A stretch of 64,000 nt of DNA from Primula veris (GCA_963682055.1 OY821743.1:17953566-18017565); one strand, 5' to 3'. Positions 1 through 12,247 are shown, counted from the first letter of the stretch. Translations and numbers: made by a program. Notes: a model not told the origin generated them from the letters alone.

Positions 1-84
1 AAAAATAACCGGACCGAAATTAATTTCGGTTTTGGTTCCGGTTTTACCAAAAACCGGACCGAACCGGACCGTGCCCAGGCTTAC
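1..84. repeat. hAT-like miniature element, right end (cut by window)
   Basis: The first 84 bases are dense in the accGGACCGAAcc/CCGGTTTTgg alternation typical of non-autonomous hAT-type elements in plants, ending near GTGCCCAGGC. Only one end is in the window, so neither the partner terminus nor a target duplication can be checked. The family assignment is inference from composition. Confidence 0.35.
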
Positions 85-331
85 CAACAATTACTTAAGA
101 CACCTCAAATTATAATAATACAGTTTACAATTACACTTAAACCTCGATAAAGTACTCGTTAATATAATAATTTCTTTCGGTACCGAGTTGGGCCAATGGA
201 GTAAAGTAATATTCTCACTAAATGCATTAAGTAATAAAAAAAATTGAATTCTTAAGGGCCCAATAAAAATATAAACTAATAATTATTAAATTTCATAAAG
301 AAAAATATATAATGTATACCAAAATCTTCAA

Positions 332-773
332 TCAATCAACAATACCATCACAATAATTATTTTCTTTTAAAATATGTATCCATAGTTGATTGTTTTTTTT
401 TCCAATTAAAACAAAATAAACCTTATCCTTAACTTTTTGTAAACCTTCTATAATTTCCGAAATATTTTGCTCGTGTTGGAGCAAATAACGACTTAAGGTG
501 AGTATTACTTGAAATGCCTCATTTGACAACACATTTGGGATAACGCTACCATCATGTGGTTCCGGATCATTTCCATCATCATTGTTCATTATCAATTGAA
601 TAATTTCTTCGTCTGTAGGTGATTGCATAACTGCATCATTCTCGTTAGAATAATTCAAAATATGTTCAACATCCATCACATTTCTATATCTTAAATTAGA
701 AATAACATCATATAATACATGGATATCTTCATCTAATTCAGCAACTTCCGGTTCAGGAACATTCTTTTCTTAT
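332..773 (-). pseudogene. Tigger/CENP-B-like transposase, C-terminal fragment
   Basis: A reading frame on the minus strand encodes about 147 residues, with LYDVISNLRYRNVMDVEHI followed by an acidic PTDEEIIQ segment and an EAFQVILTLSRYLLQHEQN helix, ending at TAA (334-332). This resembles the C-terminal tail of plant Tigger/jerky-type (DDE_1, CENP-B-like) transposase proteins as I remember that family. An in-frame TAA near 775 closes the frame upstream, and no CENP-B HTH or DDE domain is seen beyond it. It is therefore a fragment. It could be the last exon of a longer gene, but no upstream exon was recognised. The family call rests on memory, not on a search. Confidence 0.5.
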
Positions 774-1065
774 TTTATCGGTTAAAGTTGATTTTTTTAC
801 TACTTTTAAATGATGAGAATATACTGTAACATAAAAATAAAAAATGTACTCACAATGTACTCCAAATATCCATATTTTATAGATTAAGAATAAATCTTTT
901 CATTTTCTATGTACATAAACTTAATTTTTAGATATATTAACTTCCACAAAAACTTTTAACTTTTCCTAAATTCAAATAATATTTGTAGTGTCTTTTGATT
1001 TTTCTTATCACATATACAATGTATATATGTTATATTGGAAAACTCTATTTAAAATAATAAATATT

Positions 1066-1125
1066 TATTTATCGATAAATAAATAGTTTATTCATTTATC
1101 GATAAATTAATAAACTAGCTAAATG
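1066..1125. repeat. palindromic AT-rich inverted repeat
   Basis: The blocks TTTATTTATCGATAAATAAA and TTTATCGATAAATTAATAAA sit side by side. Each is a near-perfect palindrome centred on ATCGAT. No gene is attached to it. Confidence 0.6.
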
Positions 1126-1171
1126 AATAATTTTTTCCGGTTCTAAGTGTATTACTTTAAAGAGTTTTAAC

Positions 1172-1345
1172 CAGGGATGACCTTTTTGTATCGACTTGTA
1201 TCAACCGACCGCTTTTCGAACCGAACCAATTAAGTTGATATCAAAAGTTTGGTATACCGACATTACGGTACGGTACAACCGAACCAATATTTGAAAGTCG
1301 ATTCGGTTTCGGTATTCGTTTTGTGAGTTTGGTATGCTACCGATT
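1172..1345. repeat. hAT-like miniature element fragment
   Basis: It begins CCAGGGATGACC, which resembles the CAGGG(A/G)TG ends of hAT elements. It continues with repeated AACCGAACCAA and CGATTCGGTTTCGG blocks. The right terminus and a target duplication are not clear, so this is a degraded or truncated copy. Confidence 0.3.
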
Positions 1346-1783
1346 CAAAGCGAAATATTAAAATATATTATATAGTATATAGACAAATAAACTAAAAGAG
1401 TTATATACACTTAATTATTAACATTGTTATAATATACTTATATTATTTTTTCTAGTGAATACTTATAGTATTTTTTTTATAACCTTTACTAGAAAGGTTT
1501 AGTAGTGTTTACTATTTTATGCAAAAAAACAATAAATGTAACAATAATATAAATAAATATATATTTTTAATATACTACTTTTAAAACTTTATACTATGTT
1601 TTTTTTTTCAATACGCACCATTTTTCTATCATCACTTAATAGATTTTGTATCACCATACTCAAGACGCTTGAGTAGATGCTATGACAAGATTCGTAACGG
1701 TATGTCGCATGACCTATTCGAAGAATGAGAGTGAATGGAAATTGGCATAAAAGATTGGGGTTAAGAAAAATGAAAACTCTTAA

Positions 1784-2460
1784 TGTTGGAAAATGAATTA
1801 AATGAGGATAACTCATTGGGATTTGTCCCACATTGGAAAACGAAGAGTCATTTTTACAATATATATACAAAGTCATCATATGTGGATATTAAGTTGTGTG
1901 TCCACACACATATGTATTAAGTGTGTACCACACGCGCACCCTCGCTCGGGACGCGGGATGCGGGCTTGGGTCTTGGGGTGCGGGTCTTGGGTCCAAGACT
2001 GAAAAAAGAGTTTTGTATAAATAACTGCAATAAATGAGGATTATTGCAGAGTTAATACTGCAGCTCCTCCACATCATATCTGAAATACAAACAGCAACAT
2101 ATATCATCTCTCTAAAATTCAACATTACATTTTAGTCAGAGAGCCATCCACCAACAACTTGACCTTGACTCGTCGTCAGTTTCCGGCGAGTCATCCGAGA
2201 CGTTGTATTTTGGGATCGAAGCGCCAACGCAACCAGAAACCAAAGGTGGTTGGACGACTATCAGTTAAGGGCAGACTGGTTAACAGTCGCCTCGTCTATT
2301 TCTTTTTTGTTTTATTTATTTTATTTCATTTATGTAATTTAATTTCAGTATTTCAATTTCCTGTCCTTAGCTGTAACATTTCAATTCTGATTTTACATTT
2401 CTGTAATTTATTTAAAGTACTATTTCAATTCTGTAATTAGAATAGTTTCATTTCAGTCCT
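1784..2460 (+). repeat. LTR-like region with a GC-rich island
   Basis: TGTTGGAAAATG at 1784, the TTTGTCCCACATTGG block near 1821, a TATA-like GTATAAATAACTGC near 2014 and long runs of tgtaattta downstream look like a plant retrotransposon LTR and leader. A GC-rich patch at 1928-1995 is unlike the surrounding DNA. I found no second LTR, no closing CA with a matching 5-bp duplication, and no gag-pol. A solo or truncated LTR is the best guess. Confidence 0.25.
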
Positions 2461-2805
2461 GTAATTTATTTACAGAAATAGTCCAACAGTTTAGTAATAT
2501 ACTATTTTGTCTGACAGTTACTTTTAATTAACAAACAGTCCAGCAATTTAGTTTTATACTATTCTGTCTGACAGTTTTGTTTAATTACATATCAGTCCAG
2601 CAGTTTAATAACTTATATTATTATGTCTGTAATTTTATTTAATTGCATTTACATTCTGTAAGTATCGGAATATTGTAATAGAGTCACATTCCGTTTAATA
2701 GAAATAATTATTTTTTTTAGTCCTTGTATTTTTAATTATTTATTTTACGTACACCCAAGACAACACAAATAACATAATAATGACATCACATGGATTAATT
2801 CCATA

Positions 2806-2807
<2 letters not shown>

Positions 2808-2881
<74 letters not shown>
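2808..2881. repeat. (AT)n microsatellite
   Basis: This is about 37 uninterrupted AT dinucleotides. The open frame across it is an artefact of the repeat. Confidence 0.98.
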
Positions 2882-2885
<4 letters not shown>

Positions 2886-2887
<2 letters not shown>

Positions 2888-4760
2888 CAATGCAGCTATG
2901 ATGCCGAGTTTCATAGTTTTCGTACACTTTTGAGGTCAAGGTCAAGGTGTATATTAAGTGGTGGGGAATGTAATGAGTCCGGAAAGGCGATAAAGGAGAT
3001 AAAATGAGAGGGATAAGGGAAATTATTGAAGATAATAAATGCAGGGCCAACTTATGAACAATTAGACTGCATGAGTTTTATGTGTTATTTATTTAAGTAG
3101 GAGGGCCCCTTTTGTAATTCCTATAAAAAAGCAATCAAGGGAATAGTAGTATAAGTAGCAACTCTTGTGAGCTCATTAGGTGAGAATAAAATGAATTGAA
3201 TCTTTATTTTTAGCTTCACTTCTATCTTTAGTTTACATTTAATTTATGTATTTCGATTTCCAGTTTGTTTATCTTTAAACCTTTTGATTGCTGAGATATA
3301 TAGAAAATATGTCCCAAAAAATAGTTTATTGAGTTTAGTTGTTCTTTATTTTTTGTTCTTATTGAGACGAAATCGGGGTTCATTATAGATTTAGTACATA
3401 TGAAAAATTATAGGAATTAGTTTGACATGTCATTACCATATCTTTCATTTTCTCTTCTCAAATATCACTACGATCTCTACCTTATCTCACTTGCTCACAA
3501 ACTACAAAGTTTATTGTCTTTCTCCTCTCAACTTCTTGTTAGATCAATCGAAAACTCTAGCTTTCAACCATTGGGATGACTCCTAATTCTGTCCCTGTAA
3601 CTTAGTTTTCAAACTATGAGAACTATAGATGTATGCTCCTTGCTAAGAGAATATAATTTAAGTTGATTGTTTTTGACGTTTCAACATAAGTTATATGACC
3701 TCCTGTAAAATAAAATGCAAACATGCACCTTCTTGTGTACTCATTTTGAAATGGAAATAAACAAGATAAACATAATGATCATTTCAAAACAAGCCAACAA
3801 AATTAAAAAGTAGTTTAAGAAATCCATAAGCCATATTTGGACTCCGAAGTCAAGAACAATCGACTACTGGCAGTGTTTCCTTCTGTATTGGGACCAAATA
3901 ATTAAACATAATGATCATTTCGAAATAAGCAACAAAAATGAATTTTGTTTCAATAAACCAAGACTGATCGAGACTAACGGTATTGTTGTTTCTCTTTTCT
4001 CTAAATTTACACCTCAATGTATCTTCTATGAAATTGGGTTGTCCACGCAATACCTCGATCATGCCGATCATTGGACTCAAGCGTGTTGTCCAGAAAAGTG
4101 CATACTAGTAACGTTACGACGGATGATGATCCTAAAATAGCATTCGCAGTAACATCAAGCTGCAATAAAAGAAGAAATTGATTAGCAAAATTCTGTTTAG
4201 GTTAGTCTCCTGTGTTCCTATTGTACAGTAACTCTAGAGCAAAAAATTACTCTTCTCCAGCAGTCTATCGATTTTTTTCAAGTCATAAAGAACACAAGAA
4301 TAAACACAAGATATAGGGAAAATCTGGCTGAATATAACTCATTTAACGCCACAGTCCAATTGAAATTGAATTGTTTTAATAATGTTGCAACAAAATGATA
4401 GGGTGGTAGTAGTGTAGCACTTACCCAGATAGCACCAATTTTAATGCGGGGTTTAGCGAAATAATCGGGTATCGATATTCCAAGGAATAACGATATACAC
4501 CACCATCATGTTTTGTAATGAGTTTGTGTTCACAAATTGTGTGAACGAAAGCCCACAGGCCCCTGCAAAATTGACACAACACACGATTAACACGGATAGC
4601 CCTAGAAGTTAGTATTCAAAAACTCATAAAGACAAGAAAATTTTAAAATGCAAGTTATAATTTGGATTTGCAGTAATAAAATATTCAGTAATAATTTGAG
4701 AACAAACAAGTCAAGTAAAAGATATTTAGTTTGTTTAATTTTTCACATTGTACAAAAATA
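2886..4760. other. gene-free AT-rich DNA
   Basis: No reading frame longer than 76 codons and no recognisable domain was found. A short duplication of an AATCATAATGATCATTTC-type block occurs at about 3769-3800 and 3905-3935. Nothing else is supported. Confidence 0.6.
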
Positions 4761-4763
4761 CTA

Positions 4764-4997
4764 CTCCCTTCGTTCCCATTTAATTGTACACTATGAAATT
4801 ACGTGCAATTTTGACCGGCCAAAAACTTATATCAAAATTGTCGGAATGAAAATTTTCAAAAGTTGATTATATAGTTCAAATGTTAAATTTTATGATTAGA
4901 TTTAAAAAAAATTCATTTTGATAATTTTGATACAATTTATAAGCCGGTCAAAATTATACATAGTTTCGTAGTGGACAATTAAATGAAACGGAGGGAT
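4764..4997. mobile_element. Stowaway-like MITE
   Basis: This is a 234-bp element. Its left end CTCCCTTCGTTCC and the reverse complement of its right end ATCCCTCCGTTTC match the Stowaway terminus and continue as an inverted repeat through CATTTAATTGT. Internal arms around 4800-4860 and 4890-4960 also pair. TA dinucleotides flank both ends (4762-4763 and 4998-4999), as expected for Tc1/mariner-type insertion. It has no coding capacity. Confidence 0.85.
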
Positions 4998-5363
4998 TAC
5001 TATATTGAAGGACAAAAAGAATATACATGACGTATTTTGGTCATATTTTATTATCACAAGTTAGCTCGACCAAGTGATGGTAATAGGGACCTGGCATAAG
5101 TAATGACTTGAGTACTATGAAACCAAGTTGAGGTACGTATTCGAATGTAAACATGAAAAAACCAAAATTGAAAATGCAAAAATAGGTGTATAAGAGTAAT
5201 GATATTCACACAACTTGTGCACAACTCGTGCACTGTATGTGATATAAATTTATACTTTTTAAAAAAACAATACCGATATACACTCATTCGAATTACTTAC
5301 ACACGAATTATTTCTCGCCAACTATGGTCTTTTCTTGATTTTAGATCTAACTTAAATGTTTTA

Positions 5364-5570
5364 AATATTATTGAATTCCTTTATTATTATAAATATAGAT
5401 GGGATAATTATCAAAATAGTATCACACACAAAATAAAGAGACATAACCCAAGCCAGGTTGGAGAGCAATATTATTGAATTCCTTGATTATTATAAATATA
5501 GATGGGATAATTATCAAAATAGTATCACACACAAAATAAAGAGACATAACCCAAGGCAGGTCGGAGAGCA
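5364..5570. repeat. tandem duplication, 103-bp unit
   Basis: Two adjacent copies (5364-5466 and 5467-5570) run from AATATTATTGAATTCC to GGAGAGCA and differ at only a few positions. Confidence 0.9.
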
Positions 5571-6005
5571 CACAAGAGTCAATCTGCGTAGACAAGTTCG
5601 CGATCGGGAGATGCATTGGCCCCACTACTTGTCGGGGTAATGTCATCGGAGAGTGAGGATCGGGCTGATGAGCAGGCCCAGCCTCATCAATCACTATACG
5701 TATCTCGGGCTCAGCCTGTGGTTTAGGTACCGTTGGTGCCTGAGCTGGCTGAGGAGCGGGTTCAGCTACATGCCCCATTTCAATGGATATCTCCGGTACC
5801 AGTTGCTCAGGTCGCACCTGCTGTCCCTCCGGTTGCTCAGGTCGCTCCAGCTGTCCTGCCGGTTCCTCCAGGTCTCTATCCCCTTGACCTCGTGATCCCG
5901 AGGGCTCCAAGAACCCCCCGTTACATTGTAGGCGAGGTGATTATTGGACAGTTGGGTGTGAACATGGTTGAACATGGGTACGAGGGGGACGACGAACAGG
6001 ACTGA
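5571..6005. other. GC-richer proline-coding segment, unrecognised
   Basis: This segment is clearly GC-richer than its surroundings and is open on both strands. The plus frame (5733-6005) is rich in Pro, Val and Ala (repeats of VAQVAPAV) and ends in an acidic tail. The minus frame (5910-5422) is rich in Pro, Gln and Glu. The plus-strand stop is followed by ordinary AT-rich DNA. I recognise no domain. It may be the tail of a transposon or repeat-associated protein. The true coding strand is undecided. Confidence 0.25.
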
Positions 6006-6365
6006 AGGGTATGTTTTGCGCTTTAAGAAATCACGCTAATTCTGTAGTTTTAATTTATTAAAGTTGATGTGCAAGATACGATAATCTGTTTAATTGGTTT
6101 AACAAATTCTATGCTCGGATAAATTGCTCAAATACCAATAAGTGTGGCTACTGTGATAAACGAGTAAAGTGGTTCTTTGTACTTGAATATCAAGTTATGT
6201 TTGTATGTTTTGTATAAGGTTTAGATAGCAAGATAGGGAAAGTGAGAAAGATGGTGTTGGAGATTAGGGTTAGGAAAGTTATGTATGATAATTAGAGAGA
6301 TGCAATTATGGTGAAGTTTCAAATGTTAGTACTATTCTCTGTATGGAAAAAAAGAAAATAATCAT

Positions 6366-6657
6366 TCTATTATAATAAGTCAATCCAAATCAAATGACGC
6401 TATCTAATTTAGCCATTTTTTTTCAAAAATACTTATACACATTTATATTAATTACAATAATATCATACTCCAATAAAAATATAAAAAATAAAAACTAATA
6501 AAACTATTAATCATTTTTTAACAACAAAACATTCTTTTAAATCTTAAAATATGTTTTTTTTTGTATTATCCACATATTTATATCATAAATATACTTATTT
6601 TTTATATTTTTATTACATTACGTGCCGCACACGCAACGCGTGGGACACAGTTACTAT
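6366..6657 (+). mobile_element. non-autonomous Helitron-like element, copy 1
   Basis: It starts TCTATTATAATAAG and ends with a short hairpin (CACGC-AAC-GCGTG at about 6630-6642) followed by GGGACACAGTTACTAT. This layout of a 5' TC, a subterminal 3' hairpin and a CTRR-like end is that of Helitrons; here the last bases read CTAT rather than CTRR. A homologous copy lies at 38238-38526, and the match stops at the same ends. No genes inside. Confidence 0.6.
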
Positions 6658-6659
6658 TA

Positions 6660-7304
6660 TTACATAAGCTATGTGATGTTTGTAATTATGAAGTTAAAGT
6701 GACGTTTGTTCAAATAGTATCGTTAGTTTTAGTAAAATAATAATAATAATAATAATACGATGCTAATGTTTATTACTCATTTGTGTCCATAATTTTGAAA
6801 ATACTACTTTTCAATTGGATCTCCTTTAATGGAAAGAGTAATATTGTGAAGTTTTCAAAATCTCCAACAACTAATTATAAGCATTGTTACACCAAATAAA
6901 CTTTTTAATTAGAAGGTTGTAAAACACCTCTAATCCGCTCTTTTTTTATTACAAGATATATTTAAGGTATATTATATATTCCAGATTTTTTAATATCTTG
7001 TTTGAAAAGGGTTTCCAAAATTTTACTTGAATCTAGAAATTTAATTGTAAATTCTAAATAGGAAAGGATCACCGCTTAATTAGAGTATTTTACCGTTTAT
7101 GCTAAGTGGCTTGGGTAAACGGAGTACTTTCTTATTTGTAGTCAATCGCTATTTATAAGGTGTAATGATCTTTTAACTAAATCCATTTTTATTTATTTAT
7201 CAACGTTGGTTCAACTACAATGTCGTACAAATTAAAGCACTTTCATGTTTTTTCCAATTTTCCTCGTGTGTAATAACGGATGCTAAATTATTTTGAAGGA
7301 TCGA
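6660..7304. other. gene-free flank of MULE-1
   Basis: This is AT-rich DNA with an (AAT)n run near 6739-6756. No coding signal is seen. Confidence 0.6.
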
Positions 7305-7314
7305 AGCTAATTAA
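7305..7314 (+). repeat. target-site duplication of MULE-1, left
   Basis: AGCTAATTAA is repeated exactly at 12956-12965, just outside the other terminus. Mutator elements usually make 9-11 bp duplications. Confidence 0.93.
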
Positions 7315-7460
7315 GGGAAAAATGCTATTTTGTTACCCAACGTATCAGTTTTTACCAATTTGGTACCCAACGTACCACGTTTTCTAATATGGTACCCAAC
7401 GTAACTAGTTTCTCTCCAATCAAGGGACCAATCCCACTTCAGGTCACCGGAGACTGGTCA
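7315..7460 (+). repeat. MULE-1 left terminal inverted repeat
   Basis: It is 146 bp, starting GGGAAAAATGCTATTTTG and ending GGAGACTGGTCA, and pairs with 12810-12955 with only a few mismatches. Inside are three spaced copies of a TACCCAACGTA core (near 7336, 7366 and 7392), which look like repeated protein-binding sites. Confidence 0.95.
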
Positions 7461-7711
7461 CGTGACACCACGTGATAGCCTTAGGTCTGAGATCGGAGGG
7501 CAATTTTGTCATTTCAGTTTTATATAGTTTTTAATTTATTTTTTATATAACTTATAAGTTATAAAAATGGGAATATGAAACATTTGGCGCTTTTTCCTTT
7601 GGACAACACAGACTCTCTCTCTCCCCTAAAAAAAATGCACCCAAAATTCTAGGATTTCTGATCATACTCAATCAATCATAGTTGCTGGCAAAATTATTGA
7701 AGATACGCATT

Positions 7712-10700
7712 ATGGTGTGGGTAATACGCAGAAACGAGGCTCTCGTCCCAAGTTACGGTGAGTCCACTACCATTTGTTAAAATTTGAAATTCTATTATCA
7801 ATTTTGGTTGTGAATTAATGTTTTTATAGAAACTATTTATTTTAATTAGGGTTTCGATTGATATTTGGGGATTTTTTTGTACAAACTAATAGAAAACAAT
7901 GCATAAAATTGCATATAATATTGTATAAAGTTAATAGAAAACATTGCATAAAATTGGAGATAAAATTGATAGAAAATATTGTATGAAATTAGTATCTTGT
8001 AAGTTAACTGCTTATTCAACTTTTAAAACCTGTAATACCTTTCTTTTGTCAGCTGCGAAGACAAGTTTATTCTTAATAGACTTTCACCATGGGGGTAATT
8101 TTGTTTATGATGGAGAAAATATTTGTGGTTATGAGGGTGGGGAAAAGATTTTTGTTGATTATTGTAACCCAAAAAGGTTGTCTTTAAAGTCATTAGAAGC
8201 TATTGCTGCTCAATTAGGATGGCTCGATGTTAGAAAATTTGCTTTTAAGAGAGCTGGTTCAGAATTTGAGAATAATTTGATTCAGATTAAGGTTGATATT
8301 GATGTTGTGAACCTAGGCAAGTTTATAAATAGTGATAAGTGTGTTCAAGTGTATGTTGAATGTTGTGAAGATGAATTTGGAGCTAGTGATACTAGTGATG
8401 ACAGTGATGAAGAACAACATGTAGATGATGCTGATATTGGAAAATTTTCAATCTTGGAAGGTAGTGATGATGAGGGTAATGATGATGATGGTCTTGTTGA
8501 CCTACATGTACTTTTCCAAACAGATTTACCTTCAAGTTCAAGTAGGCCTTCAAGTTCAAGTAAGCCTAATTTTGTGCCAAATGTAACAAATCCTCATCCA
8601 AACATAGTGTTCAATGAAGAAATATTGAATGAGGGTTGTGTAGATTCTGATTACTTTGAGAGTGATAAAGAAAGTGATGAAGAACATGTGGACAGTTCTT
8701 TAGTATTTGGTGAAGCAGATTTGGACAATGTGAATTTCAAGTTAGGAATAAAATTTCCCACTCCAGACCACTTTAGAGAGGCCGTAAAAATGTACTCTTT
8801 TCAGAATGGGAAAAACTGTAAACTTGTAAAGAACTCAGCAAAGAAATTTATTGTTAGGTGTTTTAATGGGACCAACAAAGAAGATGGGAATGACATCAAG
8901 TGTAAATGGTACTTGTATGCAGCTGCAGTGAGAGATGAAGTGACAATAGAAGTGAGGACAATTCTTGAAACACACAACTGCCCTAGGACACAAGACATAA
9001 GTGCTTGTAAGCCATTGTTCATTGCTAAGAGGTACATGGAAAAGATTAGAGTTAACCCTAAATGGAATGTTCAAGCCTTCAGGCAACAAGTACATATGGA
9101 TTTACAATGCAAAGTAACCATGTCAACAGCCTACAAAGCTATAAGAAAAGCTAAAACAAGACTGCAAGGAACTAATGCTGAGCAATATTTGGTTCTATGG
9201 GATTATATAGAAGAGATGAAAAGATCAAATCCAGGGACTACAATAGTTATGAAAGTCTCACATAGACCAGGAAATGATTTTGCTATTTTTAGGAGGATTT
9301 ACATATGTTGGGGCTCTTTGAAAAGAGGGTTTAAGGAGGGTTGTAGGCCTTTGATAGGCTTGGATGGTTACCATTTGAGTGGGCCACACAAGGGATTTTG
9401 CTTAGTGCAGTAGCCATTGACCCAAATTATTGTTGCTACCCATTCTGTTATGCTATTGTAGACATAGAGAATTACAGAACATGGAAATGGTTTCTAAAAT
9501 TGTTGGTTAGTGACCTTGAGATAGATATTCCAGAGAATTATAGTATCATATCTGACAAACAAAAGGTACACTGTAATTTTTCCCAACTATAATTCTAGTA
9601 TATTTAGTATTCAATGGTATTCTATGTTTTTGATCAAAACATTTGTATTATGTATGTTTTATTGCAGTGGTTGATCAAAGCAGTAGCTAAGTTATTGCCT
9701 GGCATTGAGCACAGGTATTGTCTACGTCATTTGTATAACAACTTCAATCAAAAACACAAAGGAGTGGCCTTGAAACAAATCTAGAAAAGGCTGCAAGAGC
9801 TACAACCATCCCTTATTTTGAGGCAGCATTAGAAGAAATGAAGAATTTGGATGAAGAAGCGTACATTTGGCTTGCAAATAAACCTGGTAAAAACTGGTCA
9901 AGGTCTCACTTTTCCATTCATACTAAGTCTCCTTTATTACTCAATAACTTATGTGAAAGTTTTAACTCTTGTATAAGACAATTTAGAGTGAAACCCATAC
10001 TTACAATGCTTGAGTTAATAAGGTTGAAGCTGATGGATAAAGTGATGAGCAAAAAACTTACAGTAGAGAAGGTAACCACTATGGATATTTGTCCAAAAAT
10101 AATAAAGAGATTAGATTTTTTAAAACAAATCTCGCACTTATGGGAAGCAAAATTTAATGGTGATGATGAATTTGAACTGTTTGGGCCTAATAATAAGAGT
10201 GTTATGGTGAATTTAGAGCAAAGAACCTGTGGTTGTAATGGGTGGCAACTCACTGGAATTCCATGTGTACATGGAATTGCTTGCTTATATCACCAAGGTA
10301 AAGAGGCAGAAGATTATGTGCACAGCTGCTATAGTATTATCACATACAAGAGATTGTACTCTAATGTCATGAAACCCATGAATGGTAAGGATTTATGGCC
10401 TAAGAGCAAAGAGCATCCAATACTTCTACCACCACCTGTAAAAGAGGTAAAACGTGGGAGGCCTGCTAGGATTAGAAGAAGGGGACCAAATGAGCCAAAA
10501 CAATCTAAAATAAGCAGGAATGGTCTTGTTATGAATTGTAGAAATTGTGGAAAAACAGTACATAATTCTAGAACTTGTGGCAGGCCACCAAAGGTAAGAG
10601 TGCAGGGTAAGAGAATTAGAAAAAGAAAAGAAAAAGAACCTGTACAGCTTGTAGATGAGACTGACACTAGTGGAGATGATGGAGATGATGAGGCAAAGGT

Positions 10701-11443
10701 TGTGGTGTGTGAGAGAGATGAGCAGTATGTGCCAATTGTGAGTGAGCCAACTGTTAGTGAACCAGTGTTCCAGCCAGTGTTTAATGAGCCAATTTTTAAT
10801 GAGCCAGTTCTAAGTGAGCCAGTGTTTAATGAACCAGTGTTTAATGAGCCAGTTCTGAGTGAGGTATTTGTGAGTGAACCAATGATCAATGAAATTGTTA
10901 GTGAGGTAAACCACAATGAAGATCTGGAAGAAGAAAGGCTTTGGGCTGAAATTGATAAGAAACTTGCTGCTGAGAATTGTATGTCATCAATTCAACCACA
11001 GACAATCATTCAACATGACCCAATTCCAAAGGCCAACAAATTGTATTCTTCTCAAAAAGTTGACACTAAGTCCAAGCTAACACCCAAAAAACCAGTAAGA
11101 AATAATATTTTCCTATTTTTTAACTAATATATACTAGCACACATTTTTATGTGGTAATTATTTAAATATACTTGTTATACAGATTAGAAGGAGTAACGGG
11201 ATACTAAATTCTCCTAAAAAAGGGCCTGCCATAGTTGATTATAAAGATTTATCCACTGAAAATGAACCTCAAACAATGCATGCTGGAATCTTGAAAAGGC
11301 CAAAACAAGGTGCCATTAACCTGCCTAAAGGTCACATACAAAAGAGGGGGAAGAGATATTTGACACCACATGCACTCTTAGCTGATATGGAGCATAAAAA
11401 GAAGGCAAAAATGGCAAAGAAAGATGTACCTTCTAGTGTTTGA
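7712..11443 (+). pseudogene. MuDR-type (MULE) transposase, four exons, disrupted
   Basis: Proposed exons are 7712-7757, 8053-9565, 9668-11094 and 11183-11443, with GT-AG introns and matching phases. The order is: an N-terminal PB1-like domain (DFHHGG...GWLDVRKF), acidic serine-rich linkers, a MuDR DNA-binding domain (KLGIKFPTPDHFREAVKMY...C-C-H), a MULE catalytic region (LIGLDGYHLSGPHKG, IISDKQK, NNLCESFN), a SWIM zinc finger (CGCN...CVHG near 10230-10275), a CCHC knuckle (CRNCGKTVHNSRTC), degenerate (S/N)EPV(F/L) repeats and a basic tail ending DVPSSV. A missing base near 9395 shifts frame in the catalytic region. A TAG at 9782-9784 plus a second frameshift near 9785-9790 break it again. Exon 1 is inferred from splice signals; the ATG at 7944 falls in intron 1. 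Confidence 0.88.
10738..10900 (+). repeat. in-frame degenerate repeats in the transposase C-terminal region
   Basis: Units of 18-24 nt encode variants of SEP(V/T) and NEPVF, about ten in a row. The matching region of MULE-2 carries a different, longer repeat, so this linker evolves by unit turnover. Confidence 0.85.
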
Positions 11444-11499
11444 TATCAAGTGTCTGGATATCAAGTGTTTTGTTAATATTAGTTTGGTGCAATACTTTT

Positions 11500-11720
11500 G
11501 GTTAAGTTATGACTGTAATTTTGGTGGTGTAATGACTGTAATTTTGGTTAAGTTATGACTGTAATTTTGGTGGTGTAATGACTGTAATGTTGGTATTGTA
11601 ATGACTAAAATTTGGTATTGTAATGACAGTTAATTTGGTAATGAAATGGCTGTTATTTTTGTGTTTTGGTGAAGTTTTTAGTGCTAATTTGATGAAGCTA
11701 TTACTGTTACTTTGATATTG
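11500..11720 (+). repeat. degenerate TGACTGTAATTTTGG repeats
   Basis: Variants of AATGACTGTAATTTTGGTGGTG recur through the spacer after the transposase stop codon. This is non-coding. Confidence 0.7.
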
Positions 11721-11796
11721 TAATGACAGATAATATTTCTTTTCTCTTGTACTTGTCTCATTTTGTGGTAATATTTCAGTTTTTTCTGATCTCTGA

Positions 11797-12110
11797 AAAT
11801 TTTGATCAGAATTTTTTCCTATTGTATTTTCAGGTACCAATGAAGACCAATGTGAACCAAATTTCATCACTGCAACTCATTACAGGTACCAAACTTTGAT
11901 AAGAAAAAAATTCTGAACCAAATTTTGATCAGAAATTTTTTCCTATTGTATTTTCAGGTACCAATGAAGACCAATGTGAACCAAATTTCATCACTGCAAC
12001 TCATTATAGGTACCAAACTTTGATAGGAAAAAAATTCTGAACCAAATTTTGATCAGAATTTTTTTCCTACTGTATTTTCAGGTACTAATGAAGACCAATG
12101 TGAACCAAAT
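11797..12110 (+). repeat. tandem repeat of about 123 bp in the MULE-1 spacer
   Basis: Blocks starting AAATTTTGATCAGAA and containing CAGGTACCAATGAAGACC recur at about 11800, 11922 and 12043. They lie between the 3' ends of the two convergent genes. Each carries TTTTCAGGTACC, which resembles a splice acceptor. Confidence 0.85.
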
Positions 12111-12247
12111 GTGAACCAAATTTTCAGAATAGTCAGAATAATTCTAAACTATCAACTGCAATTAATCATAAAAGAATTCAAGTTGATATTAAAACCACAT
12201 CACATCATTACAACATTATAACATTACAACTAGCTCATCCAACCCAC

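Noticed and set aside
2745..3050. 101-codon minus frame with an Ile-Tyr run
   Set aside because: It is produced by the AT microsatellite; no domain or codon signal.
7944..8052. ATG at 7944 as the transposase start
   Set aside because: The first 36 codons have no counterpart in MULE-2, where the conserved part begins right after an acceptor equivalent to 8052; the stretch is intron.
10329..10916. 195-codon minus frame rich in Thr-Gly-Ser-Leu
   Set aside because: It is the shadow of the transposase repeat region on the opposite strand.
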